A DNA stretch of 64,000 nt from Oscillospiraceae bacterium (GCA_031264245.1 JAISEG010000005.1:1-64000); one strand, 5' to 3'. Counted from the stretch's first letter, positions 9,590 through 17,137 are shown. Translations and numbers: made by a program. Notes: a model not told the origin generated them from the sequence alone.

Positions 9590-9601
9590 ACAAGCCTCCT
9601 C

Positions 9602-9751
9602 CTACTTCGTTTCCTTGTGAGCTGTATGCTTGCGGCAGAAGCGGCAATACTTGCTCATCTCAAGGCGGTCGGGATCGTTTTTCTTGTTTTTCATCGAGTT
9701 GTAATTTCTTTGCTTGCACTCTGAACATGCCAATGTGATTTTTACGCGCAT
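9602..9751 (-). CDS. rpmG: 50S ribosomal protein L33
   Basis: Short gene, 49 residues: [17 protein letters not shown], then [15 protein letters not shown]. The two Cys-X2-Cys pairs (CSEC, CRFC) mark the zinc-binding form of L33. The start ATG at 9751 has GGGAGGTG upstream. First gene of the rpmG-secE-nusG-rplK-rplA operon, 12 bp before secE. Confidence 0.97.
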   Translation of the reverse strand: MRVKITLACSECKQRNYNSMKNKKNDPDRLEMSKYCRFCRKHTAHKETK

Positions 9752-9778
9752 TTTACGGCACCTCCCTAAATTGTTATT

Positions 9779-9844
9779 AGACCTCCGCCGAACGTCAAAG
9801 GCGCCCGGTCCCCAAAGCCCGCTATGCGGGTTTGGAGGAGGTCT
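9779..9844 (-). promoter_or_regulatory. Structured 5' leader of the rpmG operon
   Basis: An 8-bp perfect closing stem AGACCTCC/GGAGGTCT (9779-9786 with 9837-9844) encloses a second hairpin, CCAAA-CCCGC/GCGGG-TTTGG (9812-9835). It lies between the operon promoter and rpmG, 28 bp from the start codon. No known family recognised. Confidence 0.5.
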
Positions 9845-9939
9845 GTTGCCTCCCTTGTAACAAAAAGTTATTTTCCCGCATACAAATAAAATTGCATTTT
9901 TAAGCACAAAAAAATAAACCTTTGCGTAAAGGTAGCTAC

Positions 9940-9968
9940 AATATACCACATCCCCGGTCCGCGGTCAA
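9940..9968 (-). promoter_or_regulatory. Main promoter of the rpmG-secE-nusG-rplKA operon
   Basis: TTGACC (9963-9968), 17 bp, TATATT (9940-9945) on the minus strand. A small hairpin CCTTT/AAAGG followed by T-rich sequence (about 9911-9932) lies right at the expected start of the transcript and may be an early pause or attenuation point. Confidence 0.7.
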
Positions 9969-10039
9969 CTATTTTTTGCATTTTTCGGATTTTCGTGTTA
10001 AATTTATATCGTCCCCGTCCGGGGCGTGTCAGATAATAA

Positions 10040-10084
10040 TAGACTTTTCGCAAAACTCACTTTGCGATCCTTGCGGAAAGTCTA
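10040..10084. repeat. Family A palindrome, copy 1 (TAGACTT...AAGTCTA)
   Basis: Outer arms TAGACTTTTCGCAA and TTGCGGAAAGTCTA pair almost perfectly around a small inner hairpin. It sits 22 bp before the ruvX start. Related copies are at 25620, 33771, 50858 (degenerate) and 59991. Confidence 0.75.
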
Positions 10085-10106
10085 ATGAAAGGAACGGATA
10101 CAAGAC

Positions 10107-10514
10107 GTGTTGATTATGGCTATAGATTACGGCGAGAGGCACACCGGCGTGGCCTTTTCCGATATAAGCGGGAAAATCACCGGCCGCACCCTTGTTATAA
10201 CGGAATATACTCCCCGGCGTACCCTGGACCGGCTCAGGGAAATCATTGACGAAAGCAAGCCGGAAAAAATCGTGATCGGTTATCCCAAAAATATGAACGG
10301 CACCCTGGGACCGCGAGCGGAAAAAAGCGAGCTGCTGGCAAGCGATTTGAGGGATATCACATCGGCCGGGGTAATACTTTGGGATGAGCGCCTGACCACC
10401 GTGGACGCCCACAACATCCTTGCCCGGAGCGGAAAAAACGCGAAAAAACGCAAGGAAACAGTCGACGCCGTCGCCGCCTCACTGATTCTGGAGGGCTATC
10501 TCGCCTCGCTGTGA
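10107..10514 (+). CDS. ruvX: RuvX/YqgF family nuclease (pre-16S rRNA processing)
   Basis: RNase H-fold protein of 135 residues. MAIDYGERHTGVAFSD is the conserved first strand with the catalytic Asp, WDERLTTVDAH and DAVAASLILEGYL complete the family signature. In other bacteria it acts in 16S rRNA 5'-end maturation and is described as a putative Holliday junction resolvase. Start GTG at 10107 gives the usual length; an in-frame ATG follows at 10116. It converges with the DUF1292 gene, its normal operon neighbour in Firmicutes, so the alaS-ruvX-yrzB block is rearranged here. Confidence 0.93.
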   Translation: MLIMAIDYGERHTGVAFSDISGKITGRTLVITEYTPRRTLDRLREIIDESKPEKIVIGYPKNMNGTLGPRAEKSELLASDLRDITSAGVILWDERLTTVDAHNILARSGKNAKKRKETVDAVAASLILEGYLASL

Positions 10515-10555
10515 TGGCGTCGTCGGGGCTCGGGAAGACTCCGCCCGCCGCAATT

Positions 10556-10718
10556 TTTTATTGCTCTCCCGATTAAATTTGCGTTAAGACCTGCGAGGGT
10601 TTTTGTCGTCAAACAAGGCGGACGACGCAGACAGGCTGACGCCTGTCAAGGAGGAGGCGCGGTTTGGCGGCAAAAAGACCGCAGGGATAGCGCAAGGTTT
10701 AGTCGGGGGGCAATAAAA
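10556..10718. mobile_element. MITE-like element F1 with about 50-bp inverted ends
   Basis: The left arm, TTTTATTGCTCTCCCGATTA onwards (10556 to about 10610), and the right arm ending GTCGGGGGGCAATAAAA (about 10665-10718) are imperfect inverted repeats over some 50 bp, with a small central hairpin ACAGGC/GCCTGT. No coding capacity. Solo arms of the same sequence occur at 25531 and 19607. It lies 40 bp after ruvX. Confidence 0.65.
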
Positions 10719-10757
10719 TGCGCCCCGCCATTTAAGGCGGGGCGCACCCTTTTTAGT
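10712..10757. terminator. Bidirectional Rho-independent terminator
   Basis: TGCGCCCCGCC (10719-10729) and GGCGGGGCGCA (10736-10746) form a perfect 11-bp stem with a 6-nt loop. The minus strand continues TTTTATTG and the plus strand CCCTTTTTAG, so it can stop transcripts from both sides: the RNA candidate on the right and ruvX on the left. Confidence 0.85.
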
Positions 10758-11044
10758 TTTTATACTAATTCACATTAGTACTGTCCCCGCTTTGGCCGTG
10801 AGGCCGATTTAAAATCCTGCACATATAGCAGGTGGGTTTACTCTCCTCAACATTATTGCTTCCAACATCCGGTAAACGCCGCGGCGTTTGCCGGGAGGCC
10901 TGCAAACCGTATCGGAAGTCCGTAATCCCGTTTGAAACACTGTGGGTTTAAATAAGCACAAGCACGAACCAAGCAGGGTAAAACACAGCTTGATATAAGC
11001 TATATCAAACAGAACAGAGAGCGGAACTGGACCGCTCCGTCACC
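10715..11044 (-). ncRNA. Candidate structured non-coding RNA, possibly 6S RNA
   Basis: A 330-nt minus-strand unit bounded by a strong promoter (11051-11079) and the terminator at 10712-10757, with no plausible ORF. It contains successive perfect hairpins: GAGCGG/CCGCTC, TTGATATA/TATATCAA, AAACGCC/GGCGTTT extended by CCGG/CCGG, CCTGC/GCAGG, GGCC/GGCC and TACTAAT/ATTAGTA. An outer pairing CTTCC/GGAAG encloses the GC-rich central hairpin, which could fit the long-rod fold of 6S RNA. Position beside ruvX/DUF1292 is compatible with that, but I cannot verify the family. tmRNA, SRP RNA and RNase P signature sequences are absent. Confidence 0.5.
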
Positions 11045-11050
11045 AACGCC

Positions 11051-11079
11051 ATAATAACACATCCGAAAGGATTTTTCAA
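11051..11079 (-). promoter_or_regulatory. Promoter of the candidate ncRNA
   Basis: TTGAAA (11074-11079), 17 bp, TATTAT (11051-11056) on the minus strand. Both boxes are one base from consensus. Predicted start near 11044. Confidence 0.65.
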
Positions 11080-11137
11080 CATTATCCACAAATTTCATGG
11101 AGAGGAAATTTGATTTCAGCTTTTTGACGAATAGGGA

Positions 11138-11419
11138 TCAGTGCAAATTTTCCTCATCATCGAACCTGTCGACGAACATTTCATAGATGCGGTCAAGCTC
11201 GTCGTCGTCGTCCACCGTCACAAAGATTTCCTCGTTGTCCTCCACCGCGACCTTCAGGACAATTACTTCAATCTCCTCGTCGTCTTCCCCCGTGTTTGTC
11301 GGAGCGAACGCCATATATGTCTCTCCGTCCACCTCTAGTGTGTCCAAATGTTCAAGCTCAAATTCATTCCCCTCGTCATCGGTGAGGGTTATAAAGTCAG
11401 CGCCGTATTCTTCACTCAT
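11138..11419 (-). CDS. DUF1292 (YrzB-like) acidic protein
   Basis: Acidic protein of 93 residues: EEYGADFITLTDDEGNEFELEHLDTLEVDGETYMAF and VLKVAVEDNEEIFVTVDDDDELDRIYEMF follow the DUF1292 pattern (beta-strand rich, Asp/Glu-rich). Function unknown; in Firmicutes it is normally encoded beside ruvX and alaS. I prefer the ATG at 11419 over an upstream TTG at 11440. A convincing promoter lies at 11485-11513. Confidence 0.85.
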   Translation of the reverse strand: MSEEYGADFITLTDDEGNEFELEHLDTLEVDGETYMAFAPTNTGEDDEEIEVIVLKVAVEDNEEIFVTVDDDDELDRIYEMFVDRFDDEENLH

Positions 11420-11484
11420 CGCGTAAACCTGACCTTTCAAGAATAATTGTGTGATTGCCGGAATTTCTGTTTTCGCCTACAGTA

Positions 11485-11513
11485 ATAATATATTCTTTTT
11501 ATTCATAGGTCAA
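11485..11513 (-). promoter_or_regulatory. Promoter for the DUF1292 gene
   Basis: TTGACC (11508-11513), 17 bp, TATTAT (11485-11490) on the minus strand. The leader is about 60 nt. Confidence 0.65.
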
Positions 11514-11522
11514 GAAAATTAT

Positions 11523-11921
11523 TTATGAATTTAAATCCTCGATTATTTTTGCAAGCTCTTCAGCGCCGGCTACCTCTATTCCCGCGCGCAGGCTTTCCGC
11601 GTCGGTCCGCCTCAGCTTTGAAACGGTTATTTCGGTTATAATTCCCGGCTCGCCTTCTGCGCCGCCAAAATATATCGCGACCAGACCGTTATATTCCTTT
11701 AGAATATATACGATGTCCTCCGGGACTTCGGTCTCTTCCGCGTCGTTGTTAAGTACGTCGTCAGCGTTGTTTGACGCCGGGAGACCTGTTTCGGCGGTAT
11801 AGGTCAGGTTGGTTTCCCCGGGCGGGCTTATAATATGCGCGGACGCGACAAATATGGTCAATATAAAAAATATTACCATAAATGAGCCTGCCATTTTTAC
11901 TTGCTTAGCGATGATAAACAC
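11523..11921 (-). CDS. Membrane-anchored extracytoplasmic protein, BofC C-terminal-like
   Basis: Product of 132 residues. One N-terminal hydrophobic helix (about 11-31) is followed by a low-complexity linker, then a small domain beginning EDIVYILKEYNGLVAIYFGG and ending EELAKIIEDLNS, which resembles the C-terminal domain of BofC-type proteins in Clostridia. No BofC N-terminal domain is seen. Probably anchored outside the membrane. Start uncertain: GTG at 11921 or ATG at 11894, neither with a strong ribosome site. Diverges from the PBP gene. Confidence 0.65.
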   Translation of the reverse strand: MFIIAKQVKMAGSFMVIFFILTIFVASAHIISPPGETNLTYTAETGLPASNNADDVLNNDAEETEVPEDIVYILKEYNGLVAIYFGGAEGEPGIITEITVSKLRRTDAESLRAGIEVAGAEELAKIIEDLNS

Positions 11922-12088
11922 CCCATTAGTTCAATTTTTCACTTTCATTTTTGCCGGTTTTTACAGCAAGTATACATAATGGCAAATATTTTAAATATTT
12001 CAATTATCTGTTTAAATTTAAAAAAATTTGTGTTTTTATTTGTGTATCTCCCATAATTTATACTTTTTTTATTTTCTTTTCAGGAAAC

Positions 12089-12211
12089 AATGATATAATG
12101 TCCACAGGTGGACATTATATCATTTATTTAAGTCGTTTCGCTCCCGGCTAAAGCCGGAACCGCGAAACATGACACATTATACCATAAAATCCGTATATTT
12201 ATGGTATAATG
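12089..12211. repeat. Three consecutive perfect palindromes upstream of the PBP gene
   Basis: 12089-12124: a 36-bp palindrome with arms AATGATATAATGTCCAC. 12135-12168: GTTTCGC/GCGAAAC enclosing CCGGCT/AGCCGG-like arms. 12175-12211: CATTATACCATAAA/TTTATGGTATAATG. The first and third contain TATAAT or TATAATG in their arms and could double as -10 elements. They fill the 381-bp gap between divergent genes; the remainder (11922-12088) is AT-rich with no other signal. Confidence 0.65.
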
Positions 12212-12302
12212 ACTCTATAAAAATCATTATGTATTATTAAAATTCAGATATCGGATACGGCAATTATCCGCTGTATTTACAGTTTCCGAAGGAGGATTGA
12301 GC

Positions 12303-14924
12303 TTGGACAGGCAAACAAAAAACCCCGGCGGGTCCACGAACAGAAGAAGCGCCCCGCAAAGGCGGAAGCGCGACCCTGACAGCCGCTGGCTTTTGACGGC
12401 TCTCGGCTGGTTTGGGAAGATACTCGGCACAATACTGCTTGTCGGTATTACCACAGGCGCTATCGTCGGCTGCATCGCCGCCGTCTACGTCGACCGCTAC
12501 ATCAACACCGACCTGGACATAAATCTGGAGGATTTTCAGCTTGACCTCACCAGCTATGTCTACTACTACAACAAATCCACCGGGGAATATGAAATCCTTG
12601 AGGAGCTGTATTCCTCGGAAAACCGGGTTTGGGCGGACTATGACGAGATACCGGAGTACCTCCTGCACGCGCTTGTGGCTATCGAGGACAAGCGCTTCTA
12701 CTCGCACAACGGGGTGGACTGGTACCGCACGGCCGGCGCCTTCGCCAACATGTTTTTGGGTATAAAGAAGGGCTCGTTCGGCGGCTCCACAATAACCCAG
12801 CAGCTCATAAAAAATGTCACCGGCGAGAAGGAAGTTACCGTGCGCAGGAAGCTCACCGAAATATTCCGGGCCGTTGAATTTGAAAAGGGCTACTCGAACA
12901 AGGACGATATCCTTGTGCAGTACCTCAACCTTGTCTATTTCGGTCAGGGCTGCTACGGCGTCCAGTCCGCCGCAAAGACATATTTCGGCAAGGATGTAAG
13001 CGAGCTTACATTGGCGGAGTCCGCCGCAATTGTGGGCATCACAAACCTGCCCACATATTATGACCCGTATATCAACCGGGACAACAACAAAAAGCGTCAG
13101 GAATATATACTTAACGAGATGTTCGATCAGGGCTATATCTCCGCGAGCGAGCGCGACGCGGCAATCGACCAGAAGCTTGTTTTCAACCGTGACTCCTCAC
13201 AGCAGACAAGCTCCTCCACAAGCATACAGAGCTACTTTACCGACCAGGTCATCCGCGACGCCATAACCGACCTCAGCGCCGCCAAGGGCATCGACCGTTC
13301 AGTCGCCTCGCAGCTTATCTATCGGGGCGGATACCGGATATATACTACCCTTGACTCCGAAATTCAGGCTATCATTGACGAGGTGTACACAAATCCGGAT
13401 TACTGGCCCGCCCTAAAGGCTACCGCCGAAACGGCCGGAGAGGACCCCCAGTCCGCTATTGTCGTCATGGATCCCTACACCGGAAACATCGTCGGGATGT
13501 ACGGCGGTCTCGGAGAAAAAACCGCCAACCTTACCCACAACCGCGCAACCATGTCCACCAGACAGCCGGGCTCGTCGATAAAGCCTCTCGCTGTATACGC
13601 GCCCGCCATAGAATCCGGGCTTATCACCCCGTATTCGGTGTACACCGACATGCCCGTTCAGATAGAGGGCGGCAATCCCTGGCCCAAAAACTACGACTCC
13701 AGAACATACGGCTTCCGCGGGCAAATGACGGTGATGGAGGCGGTTCAGCGTTCCATTAACACCATCGCCGCAAAGATAGTGCTTGACATGAGTCCGCAGT
13801 ATTCATACGAATTCGCAAGATACAGCATGGGGCTTTCCACTCTGGTGGACGGCGTGACCATAAATGGAAAGGTCTATTCCGACGCCTCCGTTTCACCGAT
13901 GTCGCTGGGCGGTCTTACAAAGGGCGTAACCGTGCGGGATATGTGCGCCGCGTATTCGATTTTCACAAACGAGGGCGTGTACAACTCCTCCAAGACGTAT
14001 ACCCGCATCGAGGACTCGAACGGAAACCTGGTTTTGGACAATTCGCCCGACCCGCTTCCGGTCATAAAATCCGAGACCGCCTACTACATGAACCTTTTGC
14101 TCCAAAATGTCGTAACCAACGGCACCGGCGTCAACGCAAGGCTCAGCGGTATGCCCTCCGCCGGTAAAACAGGCACCACAAACGACGACTATGACCGGTG
14201 GTATGTCGGATACACGCCATATTACACCTGCGCGGTGTGGTACGGCTTTGACGTCAACAGGACAATTGTCACCGCGGACGGGACCAGTCCCGCCGTGCCG
14301 CTCTATAAGGCTGTGATGTCAAAGATTCACGAAAACCTCGAGTCAAAGGATTTCTTCACCCCAAACAACAAGCCGGTCAAGGCAAGCTATTGCATCGATT
14401 CCGGCGGCGCGCCCACCGAGGCGTGCAGAAACGATATCAGGGGAAGCCGGGTCGCGACGGGAACCTTCTTCGAAAAGGACATTCCCTCCGCTCCGTGTAC
14501 GCTGCACCAGTATGTCGACGTCGATTCCGAAAGCGGTCTTTTGGCGACTCCGTACTGTCCTCCGGAAAATATTGTCAGGGTATCCATGCTGCGGCTTGAC
14601 AGGTATTTCCCGAAAAGTATTATCCCGTTGAACGACGAGCAGTACACCATCCGGCTCTTTGACATAGACTACACGGCGGAAACAGAAATCGGCTACCGCG
14701 TCTCCGCCCCGGCAAACAAGGACGGCTCCCCGCCGAAAAATTCGTTTTGTCCGCTTCATTCGGACCCGGACTGGAATATAGGTCTTCCCACCGAGCCGAT
14801 CGAGCCTACAGACCCGTTCCCGCCGGCCTCGCCTCTGCCCGGAGACCCGGACAATCCCGCGCTGCCGCCGGAGGATATAACCTCGCCGATCCCGGAGGTT
14901 ACTCCCGAAAATCCTGCCGAATAA
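12303..14924 (+). CDS. Class A penicillin-binding protein (glycosyltransferase/transpeptidase)
   Basis: Bifunctional peptidoglycan synthase of 873 residues, membrane-anchored. A basic cytosolic N-terminus and one transmembrane helix (about 30-65) precede the GT51 domain (IEDKRFYSHNGVDW, GGSTITQQLIKN, RRKLTEIFRA, YLNLVYFGQGCYGV) and the transpeptidase domain with SxxK in QPGSSIKPL, SxN in SINT and KTGT in AGKTGTTND. A Pro-rich tail closes the protein (last 50 residues). The start is the TTG at 12303, seven bases after GGAGG; the TTG at 12297 is too close. Possible paralogue assignments (PonA, PbpF, PbpG types) cannot be separated by eye. Confidence 0.95.
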   Translation: MDRQTKNPGGSTNRRSAPQRRKRDPDSRWLLTALGWFGKILGTILLVGITTGAIVGCIAAVYVDRYINTDLDINLEDFQLDLTSYVYYYNKSTGEYEILEELYSSENRVWADYDEIPEYLLHALVAIEDKRFYSHNGVDWYRTAGAFANMFLGIKKGSFGGSTITQQLIKNVTGEKEVTVRRKLTEIFRAVEFEKGYSNKDDILVQYLNLVYFGQGCYGVQSAAKTYFGKDVSELTLAESAAIVGITNLPTYYDPYINRDNNKKRQEYILNEMFDQGYISASERDAAIDQKLVFNRDSSQQTSSSTSIQSYFTDQVIRDAITDLSAAKGIDRSVASQLIYRGGYRIYTTLDSEIQAIIDEVYTNPDYWPALKATAETAGEDPQSAIVVMDPYTGNIVGMYGGLGEKTANLTHNRATMSTRQPGSSIKPLAVYAPAIESGLITPYSVYTDMPVQIEGGNPWPKNYDSRTYGFRGQMTVMEAVQRSINTIAAKIVLDMSPQYSYEFARYSMGLSTLVDGVTINGKVYSDASVSPMSLGGLTKGVTVRDMCAAYSIFTNEGVYNSSKTYTRIEDSNGNLVLDNSPDPLPVIKSETAYYMNLLLQNVVTNGTGVNARLSGMPSAGKTGTTNDDYDRWYVGYTPYYTCAVWYGFDVNRTIVTADGTSPAVPLYKAVMSKIHENLESKDFFTPNNKPVKASYCIDSGGAPTEACRNDIRGSRVATGTFFEKDIPSAPCTLHQYVDVDSESGLLATPYCPPENIVRVSMLRLDRYFPKSIIPLNDEQYTIRLFDIDYTAETEIGYRVSAPANKDGSPPKNSFCPLHSDPDWNIGLPTEPIEPTDPFPPASPLPGDPDNPALPPEDITSPIPEVTPENPAE

Positions 14925-14951
14925 CCCGGATTTAACACCGCGCCGAATAAG

Positions 14952-14996
14952 AAATACGCTGTACCACCCGGCGGGCGATACAGCGTATTTTTTTAT
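14952..14996 (+). terminator. Terminator after the PBP gene
   Basis: AAATACGCTGTA (14952-14963) pairs with TACAGCGTATTT (14979-14990), followed by a T run. The mirror-image A run means it can also serve the convergent DUF4097 gene. Confidence 0.85.
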
Positions 14997-15001
14997 GCGG
15001 G

Positions 15002-15985
15002 TTAACCCAGTTTTCTTATATTGAGCCCGCCGGAGACGGTGTCGATGTTAAAATCCGCGCTTCCGTTCCCATATATTTTCCTGCCGCCGCTTTCGGTGGT
15101 CGGAAAATCGTTGGACAGGCTGCCCGATACCTTGTCATAGCTCAGTGTAAAGCCGTCGTTGTCCGGTATTGCTATGGTGACCGAGCCTGAGACGGTGCTT
15201 GCGGAAATATATCCGGGGCACACAGACGAGGATATCTCGACAGAACCGGAGGTCGTGTCGCACCTTGCCTCGTTTACGCTTCCCTCCAGCTTTACCGCTC
15301 CCGACACACTGCTGTAATTCAGCTTTTTCATGGTTCCATAGAAAGCCGCGCTGCCCGACACACTGTCGCTTTTTAAATTCCCGATTTCTATGCCCTCGGC
15401 CGTTATTTCCCCTGACACCGTGTCAAATCTGGCCTCCTCGGAAATTATATTGTATACAGTTATCCCGCCCGAAACACCGTCTATATTTATTCTGCCCAGG
15501 GTGACGCCGGAAACGGAGGCGGACGCGCTCACAACGCTCACATCCAGCGCGCTTAGGTAGATGTTTGCGGGTATCCACATGGTCAGATCGGTTGAATTTT
15601 TATTGCCGAAGCTGATAAAGCCATATTTTCTTTGACCGTCCCCGTCACGCACTCTTAGCTTGCCCGCTTCAACCTTGTAAACCATGCGGTCCTTGTCCTC
15701 AATGCTCCGGTTCGAGGTCTGCGTAAATTTGATCTCACTTCCGTCATATGCGGATATCCCGACCTTTCCCGCTGTCCAGTCTATCTCGATATTGCTGATA
15801 TCCGCCGCGTTTACGCTTTCGCTTCCCGTCGTACTGACAGTGCCCTCAAAGCCGGGATTGCCGATGCTTATAAACGGAAGGTCGAAATAAGAAAAGCCTC
15901 CGTTCACCCCCATGAAAACAATTCCCGCCAATACCACTATAACTATAGACCAGCACACGATCCTGATTATTGCCGCTGTTCTCAT
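15002..15985 (-). CDS. Membrane-anchored DUF4097-type beta-helix protein
   Basis: Product of 327 residues. An N-terminal membrane helix (about 6-28) is followed by an extracytoplasmic domain made of repeated short strands with Ser-Gly turns (SVSGGITVYN, TVSGEITAEG, SVSGSAAFYG, SVSGAVKLEG, TTSGSVEISS, TVSGSVTIAI), the pattern of the DUF4097 putative adhesin fold. Start ATG at 15985 (MRTAAIIRIV); the upstream in-frame extension would be encoded by repeat D1. Together with the HAAS-domain gene and PadR it forms a typical envelope-stress operon. Confidence 0.85.
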   Translation of the reverse strand: MRTAAIIRIVCWSIVIVVLAGIVFMGVNGGFSYFDLPFISIGNPGFEGTVSTTGSESVNAADISNIEIDWTAGKVGISAYDGSEIKFTQTSNRSIEDKDRMVYKVEAGKLRVRDGDGQRKYGFISFGNKNSTDLTMWIPANIYLSALDVSVVSASASVSGVTLGRINIDGVSGGITVYNIISEEARFDTVSGEITAEGIEIGNLKSDSVSGSAAFYGTMKKLNYSSVSGAVKLEGSVNEARCDTTSGSVEISSSVCPGYISASTVSGSVTIAIPDNDGFTLSYDKVSGSLSNDFPTTESGGRKIYGNGSADFNIDTVSGGLNIRKLG

Positions 15986-15988
15986 ATT

Positions 15989-16070
15989 AAACCGCCATTT
16001 CTCAGGCGACCGGGTAGTTACTAATTGCTCCCCGCCCATCATCCGTCGCCTGAGGAATGATAAGCGGTTT
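15989..16070 (-). repeat. Family D hairpin, copy 1 (before DUF4097 start codon)
   Basis: AAACCGCCATTTCTCAGG at the left pairs with CCTGAGGAATGATAAGCGG at the right across the whole element (about 21 bp with a 4-nt bulge TTAT). The core AACCGC/GCGGTT ends 4 nt before the ATG at 15985. No Shine-Dalgarno sequence other than the stem itself is present. Copies at 25379, 31981 and 63364. Confidence 0.85.
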
Positions 16071-16096
16071 ATTTTTTTAAGTTTTTCGCCCTAAAC

Positions 16097-16738
16097 CTAT
16101 TGCCTCAAATCGAAAAACGCCTTGATTATCTGGGTTACCGCCACCGCAATAATAAATATAACCCACGTCACATACCACGCCATGGTGGCAAAGCTTATGA
16201 TGAAGTACAGCGCAAGGGTTACGCTCCAAATTGCCGCGTCTATTGATTTCAGCACCGCTCTTCTGTCCCCTGTTTTATACTGCCACTCCCGGAAATCCTC
16301 GACGACGGTGTCCTCCGCGCGGAAATACTTCGGCTTTGTCATGTTGTTGAATATCAGCAGCCCCGTCGCCGCCGCGATAAGCATAAACATTATTACCACA
16401 CCCGCGAGCTCACCGCCGACATAGCTCGTTATTATAACCGGGACTACGCTTAAAATGTACATCATTACCGCCGCCGCGGTCAGCACGGCGGAACGGATTT
16501 TGCCCTTTTCGTCCATTTGGTACACCTCCTGCTCGGATTCCTTTATCAAAAGCCCTATGTCCCCAATGCTGATTATCGCCGCGTTGAACGCGTCCTCCTC
16601 ACTCTTCCCCCGCTCCACCAGATCCCTGTACCTGTCCAGCAGATTTTGTGTCACTTCATCCTTGAGCTCCAGGGAACGTCGTGTACTTTTTGAGTCCGCA
16701 AACAGCGTCTCGATATATTCGTGAATCTTACTTTCCAT
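16097..16738 (-). CDS. HAAS/DUF1700-type membrane protein
   Basis: Product of 213 residues. The N-terminal cytosolic helical domain (HEYIETLFADSKSTRRSLEL, then GKSEEDAFNAAIISIGDIG) is the HAAS (DUF1700-like) domain, followed by about four transmembrane helices (two near 87-140, two near 165-210). HAAS domains are thought to interact with PadR regulators encoded next door. Start ATG at 16738 overlaps the end of padR by 11 bp and has GGAGG inside padR, implying translational coupling. Confidence 0.88.
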   Translation of the reverse strand: MESKIHEYIETLFADSKSTRRSLELKDEVTQNLLDRYRDLVERGKSEEDAFNAAIISIGDIGLLIKESEQEVYQMDEKGKIRSAVLTAAAVMMYILSVVPVIITSYVGGELAGVVIMFMLIAAATGLLIFNNMTKPKYFRAEDTVVEDFREWQYKTGDRRAVLKSIDAAIWSVTLALYFIISFATMAWYVTWVIFIIAVAVTQIIKAFFDLRQ

Positions 16739-17075
16739 CAATTTTTTCCTCCAAAGCAATTAATTTGTCAATTAAGGTCTTAGCGGTTTCCCATTCGCGC
16801 AGGTATCTTTTGTACGCCGTTTTTCCCGATTCGGTTATCGAGTAGTATCTTCGCCTTGCCCCGGTCGCTTCATCTCCCCAGTAGGACAGTATAAATCCGT
16901 TTTGCTCAAGCCTGCGAAACGCGGTATACAGCGTCGCTTCCTTCAGCTCATATTCCCCGGCGGTCTTGTTCGAAATCGTCTTATTGATGTCGTACCCGTA
17001 GCTGTCCCTGACCATTAGGCTCGCCAATATGATCGTGTCTGTGTTTCCCCGTACTAAATCTGATGTTATCGACAA
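16728..17075 (-). CDS. PadR family transcriptional regulator
   Basis: Winged-helix repressor of 115 residues: IILASLMVRDSYGYDINKTI, EATLYTAFRRLEQNGFI, and YYSITESGKTAYKRYLREW match the PadR N-terminal domain and C-terminal dimerisation helix. TTG start with AAGGAGG seven bases upstream. It heads the PadR-HAAS-DUF4097 operon and has a clear inverted repeat across its own promoter, so autorepression is likely. Confidence 0.93.
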   Translation of the reverse strand: MSITSDLVRGNTDTIILASLMVRDSYGYDINKTISNKTAGEYELKEATLYTAFRRLEQNGFILSYWGDEATGARRRYYSITESGKTAYKRYLREWETAKTLIDKLIALEEKIDGK

Positions 17076-17137
17076 TACGTTTCCTCCTTGTCTGTGTATT
17101 CAGTGGCTCCGTTTCCATATTCTTCGTATCCGGGTAT

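Noticed and set aside
10715-11044. tmRNA, SRP RNA or RNase P RNA at this position
   Set aside because: None of their signature sequences (tRNA-like CCA end with tag ORF, GGAAGCAGCC-type loop, GAGGAAAGUCC) is present.
12089-12211. CRISPR array
   Set aside because: The three palindromes differ in sequence and there are no regular spacers or cas genes.
15985-16043. N-terminal extensions of the DUF4097, ACT, ThiT and phosphohexomutase frames
   Set aside because: These extensions translate family D repeat sequence and are not conserved. The downstream ATGs give family-typical N-termini, although in-frame use in copies 2 and 4 remains possible.
15989-16070. Family D copies as ordinary Rho-independent terminators on the plus strand
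   Set aside because: The plus-strand T run would allow it, but no plus-strand gene precedes any copy, and the exact register with minus-strand start codons is not explained by termination.
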